32,368 nucleotides of DNA from Didymodactylos carnosus (GCA_905250885.1 CAJNOQ010001381.1:1-32368); one strand, 5' to 3'. Counted from the first letter of the stretch, positions 1-11,353 are shown. The notes: generated by a model not told the origin, from the letters alone. Program-made: numbers and translations.

Positions 1-515
1 CATACAGCAACGCTATAAACATGATATAACAATGATTAACAATGGAAATACTAACAATGATTTATTATTGATATTTCGACGGTCTGGACTCGTCATCATC
101 AGAATAACCAGATGGCAGTAACTTTTCAAACTATACTCATGGAAAAAAGTAAAGAACAGACAAAAAAGAGAAATACATGTTTTTGTTTTATACATATGAT
201 CGCGATCATATGTTCTTTAGAACATTGTCTTTCTGGCCAATAAAGCTTGTTCTCAAAGAGTATAATTTTTAACCAAGAATTTTCAGTCTATATTTAACTT
301 CATTTGTTGATTTACCAAAACAATAATGGATCAATAGACTTTCTTCTATTGTTCGTCTTCTCTAGTTGACTAGTATTTCAGGATTATCAAAATCAAATTG
401 ATGATTATTGTTTGAAAAATTACTGTCGTTTGGTTATTCTGATGATGACGAGTGTAGATCGTCGAAATATCAATAGTAAATCATTGTTATATTATGTTTG
501 TAGCAGTGCTGTATT
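1..515. repeat. Fold-back element with ~105-130 bp inverted arms
   Basis: Bases 1-131 and 410-515 are inverted copies of each other. Shared blocks include ATATTTCGACG and CGTCATCATCAGAATAACC. The left arm carries an extra 25 bp block (about 35-59) that looks like a local duplication of its AACAATG-containing neighbour. The centre (about 132-409) is unique and has no ORF. The left end touches the window edge, so the element may be longer. It has no transposase, so it is either a MITE-like or foldback element or an old local inverted duplication. Confidence 0.7.
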
Positions 516-1646
516 TACTATTACATTATTTTAGTTTTACTGCTCTGTCGAAATCATTCATGTTCCTTTACTGTTAAACATAATAATATCTATCGTCTAC
601 AACATGGTGACATTAAAACAAAATGCTTATTTTTCTGTCTTTTCTGTCCTGGTGCTGAGAAGCCTGTACTTTTTTCCTATTTCATGCAATTCTGTTTCAA
701 GCAAATGTTCTGCCATACAGAGACTATTTTCATTTCGCATAACATGAGTTGATGAAAATATTTGGAATATGGTGTAAATAATATTTGAATATTACAGTCG
801 TGTTCAATAGTATTATGTAATATATGAAGCCAGAGAAAGGGCTTTGAGTGAATATTACAGTTTACTAGAACATGAAAGCTGTAGATAAATGCACTGCAAC
901 CAGATAACTAAAGTAAAATATTTTATAGATAGCAATGAGTATAATGGGAGTATTAGAAATACGCACAACGCCAAAATTTCTCTTTGGTACTCGCCAATTC
1001 TATATGCATGGGAATAGCTATGATGCTAATAATAATAGCGACTATATACTATAGCTTTTATAACAATTTAAAAATAATCTGATATTTGATCGAGATGATC
1101 GATTCGCAACATAAGAGAACGAACTAGAACGCTATAAACACTTATTTAATTACCTATTGATTTCCCGCTTTCAATACAATATCTTTAACCATTCTAATAT
1201 AATCGACTTGCAATTGTTCGATTCGCTCTTTTTTCCCCCAATGTGACATTGCCTTTCTCTTCGACGTGATTTATATTCGACTTAGTCACATTTTAGTTTA
1301 ACTTGTAAAACTTCAATTTCAGCTGAACAAAGATATATAACAGAGATTGAGCAAAGTTTCAAAATAACACTTGCTGATTCTTATCTAAATATTTCTGATA
1401 AGGGTTTTATTGTTCTATCGACGTTGAAATTTATTTTGGTAGATATATTTATTGAAATTCTCTTTACGATTCGCGATTAAATGCATAAATAGGGAAAAAT
1501 ATAATAATGTTCTTCTTATTTGTATATATAGAGTATTGTAGTATATAAGCATTTGTCAACTATTTCCAAATATTAAAGAAGACAATATCATGGTAAGTCA
1601 GTACTATGTTTTATTGTTAGTATTGGGCCAATACTAATAATAAAAC
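516..1646. other. Non-coding AT-rich stretch
   Basis: No supported gene, RNA or repeat was seen. All reading frames are short and interrupted, and base composition is uniformly AT-rich. Confidence 0.5.
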
Positions 1647-2365
1647 CAGAGATGGACAACTCCGACCCTTTCTCGCTCCAGCTCCGCTCCCGCTCCAGGC
1701 ATTTTTGAGTCGCTCCGCTCTGACTCTGCTCCAACAAGAAAATTTCTGCCCCCGCTCCGCTCCGACTCCGTTCTGACTCCGCTCTCGCTCACTCCAGGTC
1801 CGCTCCAACTTCGCTCCAGCTAAAAATAGTTTTTATCTTATTGGAAAAGCACACATTTTTCGCATTTCTTTGAAGTAGCTTTGCAATGATCTGCGGGATT
1901 CATATTCTCTTTCACAGCATATACGGCATATCAGCAAGAAAATTTTTATGCACAATAGTTTTAGACCACAGTTTGATCTGCAGAATGTGATGAGACTAGT
2001 GGCAATAGGGGAAGTGTCGATTGCATTTGAGTAGAGTCAACATAGTATGTTCTTAGAGAGTTAGCTGACATGGCTTCGCCTGAACATCCCACTGGAAGAA
2101 AACACACATTCCACAGGAGCGGATGTGAAAGGTACACAACTGCGAATGATTATAAATACCGCAAAGAAATATCGACTGCGATGAATAGTCAACGATTAGC
2201 TTTCCTCTGACTGATGGATCTAGCATCGTTTACAGAACACGAAGGGAAAAATGGAGCTATAGGCGGAGTGCTAAAAGAAAGAGCCGCTCGGACTCCGCTC
2301 TGACTTCTTGACTCTCATAAAACGCTAACTGCAGCTCCGGTGATTTTTATCAACCGCTCCGGTGG
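1647..2365. mobile_element. GCTCCG-rich element, possible hAT-type non-autonomous remnant
   Basis: From 1647 the sequence begins CAGAGATGGACAACTCCG, which resembles the CAG-initiated ends of animal hAT transposons. It then runs into a degenerate array of CTCCGCTCC / GACTCCGCTC units to about 1820. A second, shorter cluster of the same motif lies at 2280-2365, followed by GGTGGGCATATGTCT, which vaguely resembles the reverse complement of the left end. The interior has no transposase ORF. The short minus-strand frame over 1617-1808 only translates the repeat. No convincing 8 bp target duplication was found, so the boundaries and the hAT assignment are tentative. Confidence 0.4.
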
Positions 2366-2736
2366 GCATATGTCTTTTGATCAGTACTACTCAGTTAAGC
2401 AACAGATATCTATAATTGTTTTGAGAGAATACAATCTAATATTTCTTTTATAAGTGCAAGAATACATAGCAAGCAAACACGCAGTGAGCTACGCTTCGGG
2501 AGCGTTTTAAAATAAATTTCGGTCGGTCTCTGTTTCCTTTATTCCTGTGTCTCTCTATTCTGAGATTATTCCTGCATTCCGCTGTTAGACAACATTTCAT
2601 TTTATAATAATTCTTATATAGATGTATACAGGAACTTTCTTTTCTTTTCTAATTAATTTGATTACTTCTTCAAAGACAACTAACCGCTATGTTTCAAAAC
2701 ATTATTCTTTTATCAACCTATCAAAAATACCGTGTC
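2366..2736. other. Non-coding stretch
   Basis: No supported feature. A short GC-richer patch around 2480-2540 has no recognisable structure. Confidence 0.4.
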
Positions 2737-2850
2737 CTCTCGATTCGTCCCTAATTGCTCTCTCAATTTGTCCTACAAACTTTTTTCTCAGTTCGTCCCA
2801 AACAATTCGTCCCACGTTTTTTAGTCTCAATTCGTCACATTTTTTAAATA
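2737..2850. repeat. Degenerate ATTCGTCCC motif array
   Basis: About six imperfect copies of a (C)AATTCGTCC(C) unit occur in the same orientation, with variants such as CGATTCGTCCC, CAATTTGTCC, CAGTTCGTCCC and CAATTCGTCAC. They are spaced by T-rich filler. The overlapping plus-strand frame is just this repeat and is not called as a gene. The class is unknown, and it could be the subterminal motif cluster of a decayed DNA transposon. Confidence 0.55.
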
Positions 2851-5165
2851 CTTAGTTCCCTTTATGTTCTTCAAAATAACAAGAGTTTCATCCATGTTCG
2901 TCAGCTTAAAATAAATAAACATATCTAAGGAAACGTACCTAAAGCAGAAAAATCTACATTTGACCAAAAGTTGTCGTGTGAATGAAGTTTGAGTTTCATA
3001 GAAATCGAGAAAAACAAAGCTGTGCTGAATTTAAATGGTTATCAGTTTACAAAAAAACGAAGTAATACGAAGAGTGTCATCTCGTTATGTTCACAAGATT
3101 TAGTCATGATGAAAGATGAGTTTCCTCCTATAAGAGAAACTATTCTTTTTTTTGTTTAAAGAATAAAATAAGAAAGGAACAGATTTTATATTTTCATAAA
3201 ATGTTCATCTGTTGTATATTCAAGGAGGAGAGTGCTCACTATAAATTTATTTCGTATTGTGTCAACTTCGCGAACTAAAATTACATTAATTAGGAAAATC
3301 CCATTTCCATTTCTTCTACTAGTTTAAAGTATACGATACTGACCTATTTTTTAGAAAAGGACCCCTTTTAGTTTTTTGAGATATTTGGGTGTGAATATCA
3401 CTGATTTATCGTTTAAAGAAGCAAACTTTCCAATGACTTTTGAAATGTCATTTCCTTCCAAATTCTGAGTAAGCGACCTTGATTTATTTGTGAGTAAGAA
3501 GTCAGTCTTAGTGTTATACAACAGAGCATCATATATTTACATATGCGTTAACTCATTTTATTACTACTTTTACAAACTGTTAAACATGAATAACGTCAAA
3601 GCTAAACCTCTGTATATATCTAAATAGTTGTTATGTTTCTACTAAATTATATTTCGAAACATTATTCCTGTTTGTCTTATCACTACAAAAAATTTGTTTT
3701 TTTAAATGATAATCAGCGATATTGAAGTGAATATATAAGCGTACTAGGTATTATTGACTTTATTGGATTGTAATATCATGTCGAGAAAGGCATGTTTATT
3801 TTCTGATCGTTTCTACCCAATAGGTAGCATAAAATATAAATGACATGTAAGTTAACGCATTAAGCTAACACACATCAGCTGCTCTATTCTATTCATCATT
3901 AAAAAAACAAATTAACATAGTCTAATTATGTTATTTACTATCGTATAATATTTATATGTTAAAAATGTTCTAATTGACTTTTATTAGCGGTAATTTTGAA
4001 ACAAATAAGAAACCACTTCGAGTGTGTTAGTTTTAGCCTTAAAAATATGCATTATTTAGTTTTACAATAGCCCATGCACAGTTGCAGAGGAATTCAAAGT
4101 ATTTGCTCTTTCCATTTCAGAAACGATGCACTATTTTTCGAGTTATAAACTTTAAACTTTGAAATAGAATAAAAAATTATTCAGCTCTATTTTATTTATT
4201 TCTATTTATTCAAGGAACAATACAACTATTGGACGTTCGTTTCCTATGTACACTTTTGGCCGCAAAAATAAAGCATAACATCAGACATGATACAGCAAAT
4301 GTTTATATTTCAAATACTATTACGCGCGTCTGTCAAGAAAATGGATTTTAAAAGCTTGTAAGTGATAACACTAGGTTCTCTCTTTAGTATTTCTCGTTCT
4401 ATTTCTTAATTAACTTCAAAATCCATCATTTCAGTATTTTTCTAGCACATAAACTAATGGTTTATCCACAGATCTCTTCTCTTATCACTCCCATGCAGAA
4501 CCTCTGAGGTCTAGATCTGGGAATTCCATATGGTCAAAAGTCTGAAAGCATCCTTACTCCCTTATGTTTTTAGTGTAATAAGAACTTTCTTCCTAATAAA
4601 AAGTTCACCTAAAGCCGTTAATTTACCTGATATTATGAACGTGGTATTTATCCTATTATTGACTAATGAGGTAAAATACATTAATAACATATGAGAGCCT
4701 TGAGTTTGTTTGATTGGTTTGATATGGCATTTAGTAGAGATCCGAAACATTATTTCTGCCTCTTGATCGTTAGGTCTCACAAGAGACACATTGGTAAGAA
4801 AATCGTTTTTAATCCATTATGATATATTAATATATGATTGATCGAGTTTTAGTGGTCTCAAATTTAACCAAAAAAAGATGCAAAAACCCAATGCAGCTGC
4901 GGTATGTGTATATAATAAATATGTATCGTTATCGAACGGACACAAACAATCTTTTTGAGCTAATTACATAAACATTTACTGGCTTCACAATTTTCAATTT
5001 AATATTATAAGTCACAGATGATTTTAGGTTAATTGTGAGAATAGAGAATAGGTTCGTTAGTTGAGTACGTATAACTTTGTCTAGCAGCGATGTTTCGAGG
5101 ACCAGCCAATAAATAATGATAAATACTTTACTGTGTAGTATTATCGCAAGAGCAATAGGAGGCAT
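2851..5165. other. Long non-coding stretch
   Basis: No gene, RNA or clear repeat was seen over about 2.3 kb. Minus-strand frames near 4562-4789 and 4929-5165 are short and composition-driven, with no recognisable domain or splice structure. Confidence 0.45.
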
Positions 5166-5206
5166 TTATACAATCCTTATCAAATAAATCTTTTCTCAAC
5201 GAGCGT
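5166..5206. repeat. Block A of a dispersed inverted duplication
   Basis: About 41 bp containing TATCAAATAAATCTTTTCTC is found again, inverted, at about 9982-10022. Here it is separated from block B (5503-5775) by about 296 bp. In the other copy the two blocks are adjacent. Confidence 0.75.
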
Positions 5207-5413
5207 CTTTTCAAATCGACTTAAAACTATCTAGTGCCTAGACAAAACACTCACATAATATGCTCTCTGGGTCTTAAGGGTTTTCGACCTTGCCCTATCT
5301 GACGATGCCATTGAATTTGGTTAATTCTGACTTGACACTGGACTTCTTGAAAACCCAGTCGACAACCCGGGCTTTTCGGATGCTTATACGGAAGTATATA
5401 GAAATTAAAAATA

Positions 5414-5913
5414 TTCACCGTTATCATTTAATTTTTTAAATAAGCTCATTCGACGTAATAAGCGTTCACTTTTTGCTATTTAAAACAGAGGTTTTTTGGA
5501 GAAACTAAGAATTTTCAGCTGAAAGTCGAGGGCTATTAGATGATCTTCTGCGATGGCTAAACATAAAGTTCTAAAAATTTTATTATTTCATTATTTGATA
5601 GTAAGCAGAACGCACTTAAAACATATATGGTTGCGGGTTTTGGACCTAGGTTATGTTTTAGAAGTATTTAAGAAAACCATCAATCCAAAAAATACAGCGT
5701 AAATATTTTGACTGAACCCATAGAAGTGATAGTTCCATCATTGTACATAAACTGCAGCTATCCTCAAAAAGTTTGGTGATATCTGTTTTCTTTCTGACAG
5801 TGTACTCACAGTGGATTGATGTCTTTCTTAAATACCTATAAAAAACCATTTTAATTAACAAAAAGTGAACTCTATCGAATGAGCTTGTTTAAAATAATTA
5901 AATGATAAACGAA
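5414..5913. mobile_element. ~500 bp TIR element (MITE-like)
   Basis: Bases 5414-5498 and 5841-5913 form imperfect inverted arms sharing TTATCATTTAATT, AGCTCATTCGA and TTCACTTTTTG. The interior 5503-5775 (block B) is repeated in inverse orientation at 9701-9977 with high identity. There is no transposase and no meaningful ORF. The size and arms suggest a non-autonomous DNA transposon. No target duplication was resolved and the superfamily is unknown. Confidence 0.55.
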
Positions 5914-6066
5914 GTTAATCGATGTTGTTTGAATATCTCGCTCAGTAGCTGAGCTACTAAGCTAGTTTCATACATTTTGGTTAGACTCTAACACACAACA
6001 GTAAATCAAACCTCGCCTCTTTAGATATGCCTTAGCAAAGATTAGTAGAGTACGCTGATAACATCA

Positions 6067-6527
6067 CACTGTAAAAAATAGTCGTAGATTAATAAACTAT
6101 CAAAAAGGGTTTATTGAGACCAATAAACGTTTTAAAAAACGCTTTTCCGTTTTTTATACCCAAAAAACTAAGAAGCGTTCGTGACAGATGCAAAATGAAA
6201 AACGGGCGGTTTTTTATAGAAAATAAAAATCCCTTTTCAGTTTTTGTCGAGTCTAAAATATCAGCTAAAAAACTCTTCAGTTTTTTAGCTAGCTTTTTAG
6301 ACTCGACAAAAAACTGAAGAGATTTTTAGCTGATATTTTAAACTCGACAAAAACTGAAAAGGGATTTTTATTTTTGATAAAAAACCGCCCGTGTTTCATT
6401 TTGCATCTGTCACGAACGCTTCTTAGTTTTTTGGGTATAAAAAACGGAAAAGTGTTTTTTAAAAGGTTTATTGGTCTCAATAAACCCTTTTTGATAGTTT
6501 ATTAATCTACGACTATTTTTTACAGTG
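6067..6527. mobile_element. Near-perfect 2 x 220 bp hairpin element with CACTG ends
   Basis: Arms 6067-6286 and 6308-6527 are the same length. By eye they differ at about seven positions with no indels, leaving a 21-nt loop (6287-6307). The termini read CACTGTAAAAAATAGTCG and its complement. CACTG/CACTA ends are known from EnSpm/CACTA-type transposons. The flanks share CA on both sides, a possible 2 bp target duplication. The loop contains a further copy of the TTTAGACTCGAC segment from the arm, hinting at a nested internal rearrangement. No transposase is encoded. The paired ORFs on opposite strands are the same arm read twice and are not genes. Confidence 0.8.
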
Positions 6528-7439
6528 CAGTCAGTTACATTTAGTTGTTGTTGATGGGAGAGTCTAGCCCGATCTAGACTCAAACGCTTCATCACAACCT
6601 GGGGTTCGTATGGACCCCAGATTGATAAAATGGGAGCGATGTACCAAATTGACATTAGGCTATACTAAAACTGTTGCTCAACTGGGCGTTTATATGTATT
6701 GTTTTAATGATTTTCTCATGCAAATTAGGTTTTTTTTCTTTTTTCTCTCTTTTACTTTGTCGCTTCACTTTCTCTCAACATATAATGGGCTAGGCCCTCT
6801 TTGTTGTGTAAATTTATTACTTAGTTTTAAATCAACTGGTTTAGAAAGAAAAAAAACTGTTGCTTTGCAGGAGAAATCACGACAATGAGAAGCAACCAGA
6901 AAGGCAATTGTTTTGAGCTATAATGGATACCAAACAATTCCCATATACAGTAATCATTCATAAGGCTCCTTGTATTCTCGTATTTGCGTGTTTCAGAGTT
7001 CATAAGAATCTTTTAAAGTACTATGGTTTTATAGAGAGTTGCTTTCTTTACAAAATTCTGATGTTTGAAATTGAAAATGACTTTATTTCCATGAGTAACA
7101 GATCTTCATTTGGTTCTGTAGAATAGGGATGATAATTTACGGATAACTTCAACAAGAAACTAGGTTCGATCTCATCTAACAACGAACCATAAGATGAAAT
7201 GTTATATAACGTTTCGCTAAAAAAGTTTACGCTCTTTTTACTGAGATATGTTGCGAAAAAGTTCGTTCTTTCCCTCATACCACCACTTAGGATCTGCTTG
7301 GATTCCATATTACAACACTTCACTTAGATTCCTTATTTCTGTACTAAGCGTTTCCATTTTGCATTTTATATCTGTCTTCGTTTCTGTAGAATATTTCAGA
7401 GATTTCTTTTTGTCTCATATTATAAGCGAAAGATACCTT
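6528..7439. other. Non-coding stretch
   Basis: No supported gene. Several 60-90 codon frames overlap on both strands without recognisable domains. A small perfect hairpin (CTGGGGT / ACCCCAG) lies near 6599-6620; its role is unknown. Confidence 0.4.
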
Positions 7440-7615
7440 TCGTCCGCCTGCGTGTCATTACAGCTCAGGTTAAAGAATCTTGCTGTAAGATATTATAAGA
7501 TTCTTGTATGATTCCGTCTAATTTTGTAAGATTCGGATAAGAATTTGTAAGGTTTTGTAAGAGAGAAACATAGATACTGATTCTTGATGTAAGATCTTAT
7601 AGTAAGATTTCATTA
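7440..7615. repeat. Degenerate TGTAAGATTC motif array
   Basis: Irregular copies of a TGTAAGATT(C) unit, for example GCTGTAAGATAT, TTTTGTAAGATTC, TTTGTAAGGTTT and GATGTAAGATCT, cluster over about 170 bp in one orientation. It resembles the other short-motif arrays in this window and does not code. Confidence 0.5.
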
Positions 7616-7816
7616 GACTTCTTCATTCTTTATCTGTTTTTTTTTCCACATCACCATTTGAGAGAAGGAAGCGAGAAAAAAGGTGAACATTAATGACTAT
7701 CTGGGGAAATCCACAGGTTGTCGTTGTTATTAGCCATGACTCATAGCTGGTATGACATAAATATTATGTAATTTAGGTTCAGTTAACAATTAGATTTGAC
7801 AATATACAGAAAATAG
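7616..7816. other. 5' flank of the Fuseless-like gene
   Basis: AT-rich upstream region. An AAAATAG directly precedes the ATG. It could be a splice acceptor, but the pyrimidine tract is weak. No promoter motif was recognised. Confidence 0.3.
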
Positions 7817-9383
7817 ATGTTGATCAGTGGCACATATATTTTACCATCATCTCTAGCAGAAAATGAAGAATCATTAACTACAATTAATCCAACAATCAAT
7901 GTTCATAAAAAGTCTCCAAATATATTTAGTACATGTCGTGAAAAAGTCATAGTTCCTAGATTATCAAACGTCTCGAATATATCTAAATATTCACCACAAA
8001 AAACAATATCACATAATGGGCATGATTCCACAGAAATAAAGCTTAATGGTAGTGTAAAAGCATTTGCTAAAACAACAACTGACAATATTTTGAATATTAG
8101 TTCGGAAGATAATGATGAAAAATTGAAATATTATAAATTTTGTAAAAATTTAATATTTACTTTTGAACCTATATTCAGTGGTTTCATCCTACTTCCAATT
8201 ATAGCCTTATTTTGGCAAACAGGATGGAATTTAACATTAATTACGTTGAAGTTTTCCAGTTCATTTAATATGACTTTGCATGTCATACCAGAAATAGTTG
8301 GCAAAGTGAATGAAACAACAACAACAAACCAGCCCTATTGGTATTTGTCGTTAATAATACCTTATTTTATATCACAATTTATTCTATTAGTCATTTATCT
8401 TTCACAAAATTTAGTCTACAACTGTATAAAGTTCAAATATAGTCCGCATAGTGTATGTTACTATTTATTTTTAAAAATTCATATTTTTATACTTGGAACA
8501 ATTTATATTGTTCAATGGACAACATTATGGACTCTATGGGATCAATATATACTGAATGATTATTATTTTAAATTACTACTTAGTTTAGCTGCTATATTTG
8601 TATTAATCGTTTTAAATGGAAATTTATGTAATTTAGTTTGTGCACCATTAGTAATTAGTTATGACTCCGTCGATTTTTCTATACAAATTGAATGTCCACT
8701 TTCAACAGAAAAGGTAAACATTTTCTTTTTATCGATTATTCTGTTAAATAAAGTTTTTTCTTATAATATTTTAGATGAATCAATATGCTATTAACATAAT
8801 CAATTATATTTTATATGAATATTGTGTTTCCATATTAACAATATTATCATGGGCAGGTTTCTATTACTATCTCGACGTATGTTTATATCCAGACAATATT
8901 AATCTATCAGCATGTATTTGTCTAATCATTGGCTATATCATGTATTTTATTCTCATGTATTTTCAAAACTATTTCGAAAATTTAAATATGAAATACAAAA
9001 TTTGTACATTTATCAATATTAATTTTCCAACAATCTCTCGCAACATCCGTCATCTATCAGCATTCATATCATGCATATTTTTGTGGCGTGGTCTATGGTT
9101 ACTATTTGATAAATACATTTACATATTTCGGCACGATTATGCAACATATTTATTCTTATATTTGTTATCATTTCTATTTTTAGCTTTATTACAAACATCA
9201 TCATCGATTAATGGTCCATCATCAAGCATGCCCGATTATTTAAATTTATTTCCATTGTATCCTAATTATTATTTGACATTTTTTCTAATGGATCGTTCTA
9301 AAAACTTTTCGTGTGTCGTTAAACAAATCAGCAATCACGATAGTCTAGAAAACATAAATAGATCAACAACCACCTTATTTTAA
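7817..9383 (+). CDS. Eight-pass membrane protein, Fuseless-like
   Basis: Two exons, 7817-8713 and 8775-9383, are joined across a 61-nt GT-AG intron in phase 0, giving 501 residues. The first ~115 residues are polar and probably cytosolic. Eight hydrophobic segments follow, four per half. The halves look like an internal duplication: LWTLWDQYI (about 237-246) in the first half matches WRGLWLLFDKYI (403-414) in the second, each followed by another membrane segment. This 4+4 architecture and the aromatic W..LW.L.D motif recall the invertebrate Fuseless family, whose fly member acts in presynaptic organisation and calcium-channel function. The family call is from memory. Function here is inferred only, and another polytopic family is possible. 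An in-frame stop abuts the ATG, so the start is plausible unless that position is an acceptor. The gene lies between two inverted copies of a dispersed repeat (5166-5775 and 9701-10022). Confidence 0.65.
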
Positions 9384-9700
9384 TGTAAAATAGTTCAATT
9401 GAACTTTGTTCATTTCTGTTTCATCCAAGAAAGTAAAATAACGTTACAAACAAAATTGGAGATACTAAACAGTGAAAAGTCAATCTTTCTACTATTTGTA
9501 GAATCTATGTTAGCACAGAGTAAACAAATATTAAAAAACTAGGTCTTTTTCGAGATCCTTCGAAAAATTTATTTTTAGCATATTATTTTTAGATGTTTTT
9601 GAAAGATAAGAATCCAAAAGCACTATATTTGAAACGAATAAACGAATAAAATCAGTCTTTGACTTTTAAAAGCCAAGATTAAAAAGCGGTAGTAAATTCA
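9384..9700. other. 3' flank of the Fuseless-like gene
   Basis: AT-rich 3' region with two AATAAA hexamers at about 9637 and 9645, possible but distant polyadenylation signals. No other feature was seen. Confidence 0.35.
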
Positions 9701-10022
9701 AAACTTTTTGAGGATAGGTGCAGTTTATGTACAATGATGGAACTATCACTTCTATGGATTCAGTCGAAATATTTACGCTGTATTCTATTTTTTGGATTGA
9801 TGGTTTTCTTAAATACTTCTAAAAAACCACCTAGGTCCAAAACCCGCAACCATATATGTTTTAAGTGCGTTCTGCTTACTATCAAATAATGAAATAATAA
9901 AATTTTTAGAACTTTATGTTTAGCCATCGCAGAAGATCATCTAAAAACCCTCGACTTTCAGCCGAAAATCCTTAGTTCAAACGCTTATTGAGAAAAGATT
10001 TATTTGATAACGATTGTATAAG
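9701..10022. repeat. Inverted copy of blocks A+B from 5166-5775
   Basis: Bases 9701-9977 are the reverse complement of 5503-5775, with only scattered substitutions and a ~5 bp indel. Bases 9982-10022 are the reverse complement of 5166-5206. The ~296 bp that separate the blocks in the other copy are absent here. The junction carries AACGCTTATT, also present in the missing segment, as expected for a microhomology deletion. Confidence 0.75.
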
Positions 10023-10083
10023 CATGGATTGCCTTCAACTGAGGTAAATCATGAATTATTGGCATGAGCTCTCGACCATAGCT

Positions 10084-11288
10084 TCAGCTGACGATGAATA
10101 CAAGCTGAAAAGCGTTCATTAATGCAATATATTTTCCACATATGTCAACATTTGAAAGAGTTACAAACGAATTTCGGAAAATACTTTTTAGTTCATCTGC
10201 TAACTGGCAGTTATCGCCTGTACATAGTAAAGCAAGCTGAAATTTAGGAGATAATGAAATCCGGGGCAAAAATTTAGGCTCTGTATTTTTGGCATCCGAT
10301 GAACCAAATGACGTGTTGACAAGTGATAGTTCTTTTGTTGAGTAACCGACAAACGGCGGAGTATTAATCGGCTCTTCTACGGATTGAATAATGGGAGCAT
10401 CTTCGCGTATAACTTCCGTACTAATGATTTCTGGTGTAAAGCTTACTTCAGCTCGAGTCGACAAATTTCCAAGAATATTTTTCTCGGGTGTAGCAATGTC
10501 ATCAGCATCCGCTAGCGTAGATGAGTTTTGTGATACATTTGTAGCCAAAGCGAAAGGCGATGTTAGCAGTTGAACCGGCGGCTCTTTTTCTTGCAGATGA
10601 ATAATATGCAGACCTTCTGCTAAATTCATTTCAGTAACAACTTCGAAACACGTACCCGGCATCAACAATATTTTATCTTCTTTCTTGAAATATGAATGAG
10701 TTCGAATCGATTTTCCGTTTTGACAATTAATAGAAAACAGAGTACGAACACCTACGTTTCCAATGTACGAAGGTGATTCAAGAACTTTAATTCTGTTCGT
10801 ACAAGATGATAGTGCCCACCATGTGCGAAAACTGCCTTCAACATATTCTTGACTTAAATCTGCGCGTACACCCCTCCAAACCGTGGCTTCCACCGGTGGT
10901 AGTTTGAACAGAGCTGTTAACAATAATTTCAAATATCCAGACCATGGAATGAGTCGCTGACGAGCAATCTCACGTAATGCACAATTAAGCAAATAATATA
11001 AACTATTTTTCTGTCCGCTCCATTCCATTGTGTATAAATGAATAGCAGCTGACTCATCAGAAATGAGACCATCCAAACCATGTTTCGAGTTTTCCATAGC
11101 AACCCAAATGTATAGTGTCAGTTCAGGAAGGATGTTGAGAAGAGGCTTGACAGTTTCTTCTAACGACATTAGTGGTTTCTTGTCATAGCCCGAGATGGGT
11201 GCTAACATTTGTTTAGGTTCGTTTCCAACATCATCCAAAAAGCGTGGATTCACTCCCTCCACAATACCGCTGTCCGATGACACAGTTT
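10084..11288 (-). CDS. Arginine ADP-ribosyltransferase-like protein, catalytic Glu replaced
   Basis: The open frame runs to a TGA at 10084-10086, about 400 codons. Residues ~25-235 match the mono-ADP-ribosyltransferase (ART) fold that transfers ADP-ribose from NAD to arginine. Numbering from the codon at 11283, R137 lies in VWRGVR, the Ser motif is WWALSSCT (S159/S160), and the ARTT turn reads KKEDKILLMPG. Active members have E-x-E at that turn. Here it is E202-D203-K204, so the second, catalytic Glu is Lys (codon AAA) and transferase activity is probably lost. The C-terminal ~160 residues are a polar extension without a recognised domain. The frame opens after an in-frame TAA without an ATG. 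The first codon shown is GTG, and family-like sequence (NPRF) lies before the first Met. Hence an upstream exon is likely, with an acceptor perhaps at 11289-11290, or the 5' end is missing. Large ART families are typical of bdelloid rotifers. Confidence 0.8.
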
Positions 11289-11353
11289 CTTATAGTCTCT
11301 GATGAATACTTAAGACCCGTAGTTCACTCTAAATACAAAGAACACGATAGAGA

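Noticed and set aside
1617-1808. Arg/Glu/Ser-rich minus-strand ORF
   Set aside because: It is the translation of the GCTCCG repeat array, not a protein.
6114-6480. Two nearly identical 60+ codon ORFs on opposite strands
   Set aside because: They are the two arms of one inverted repeat read in mirror image, with no domain, so not evidence of a gene.
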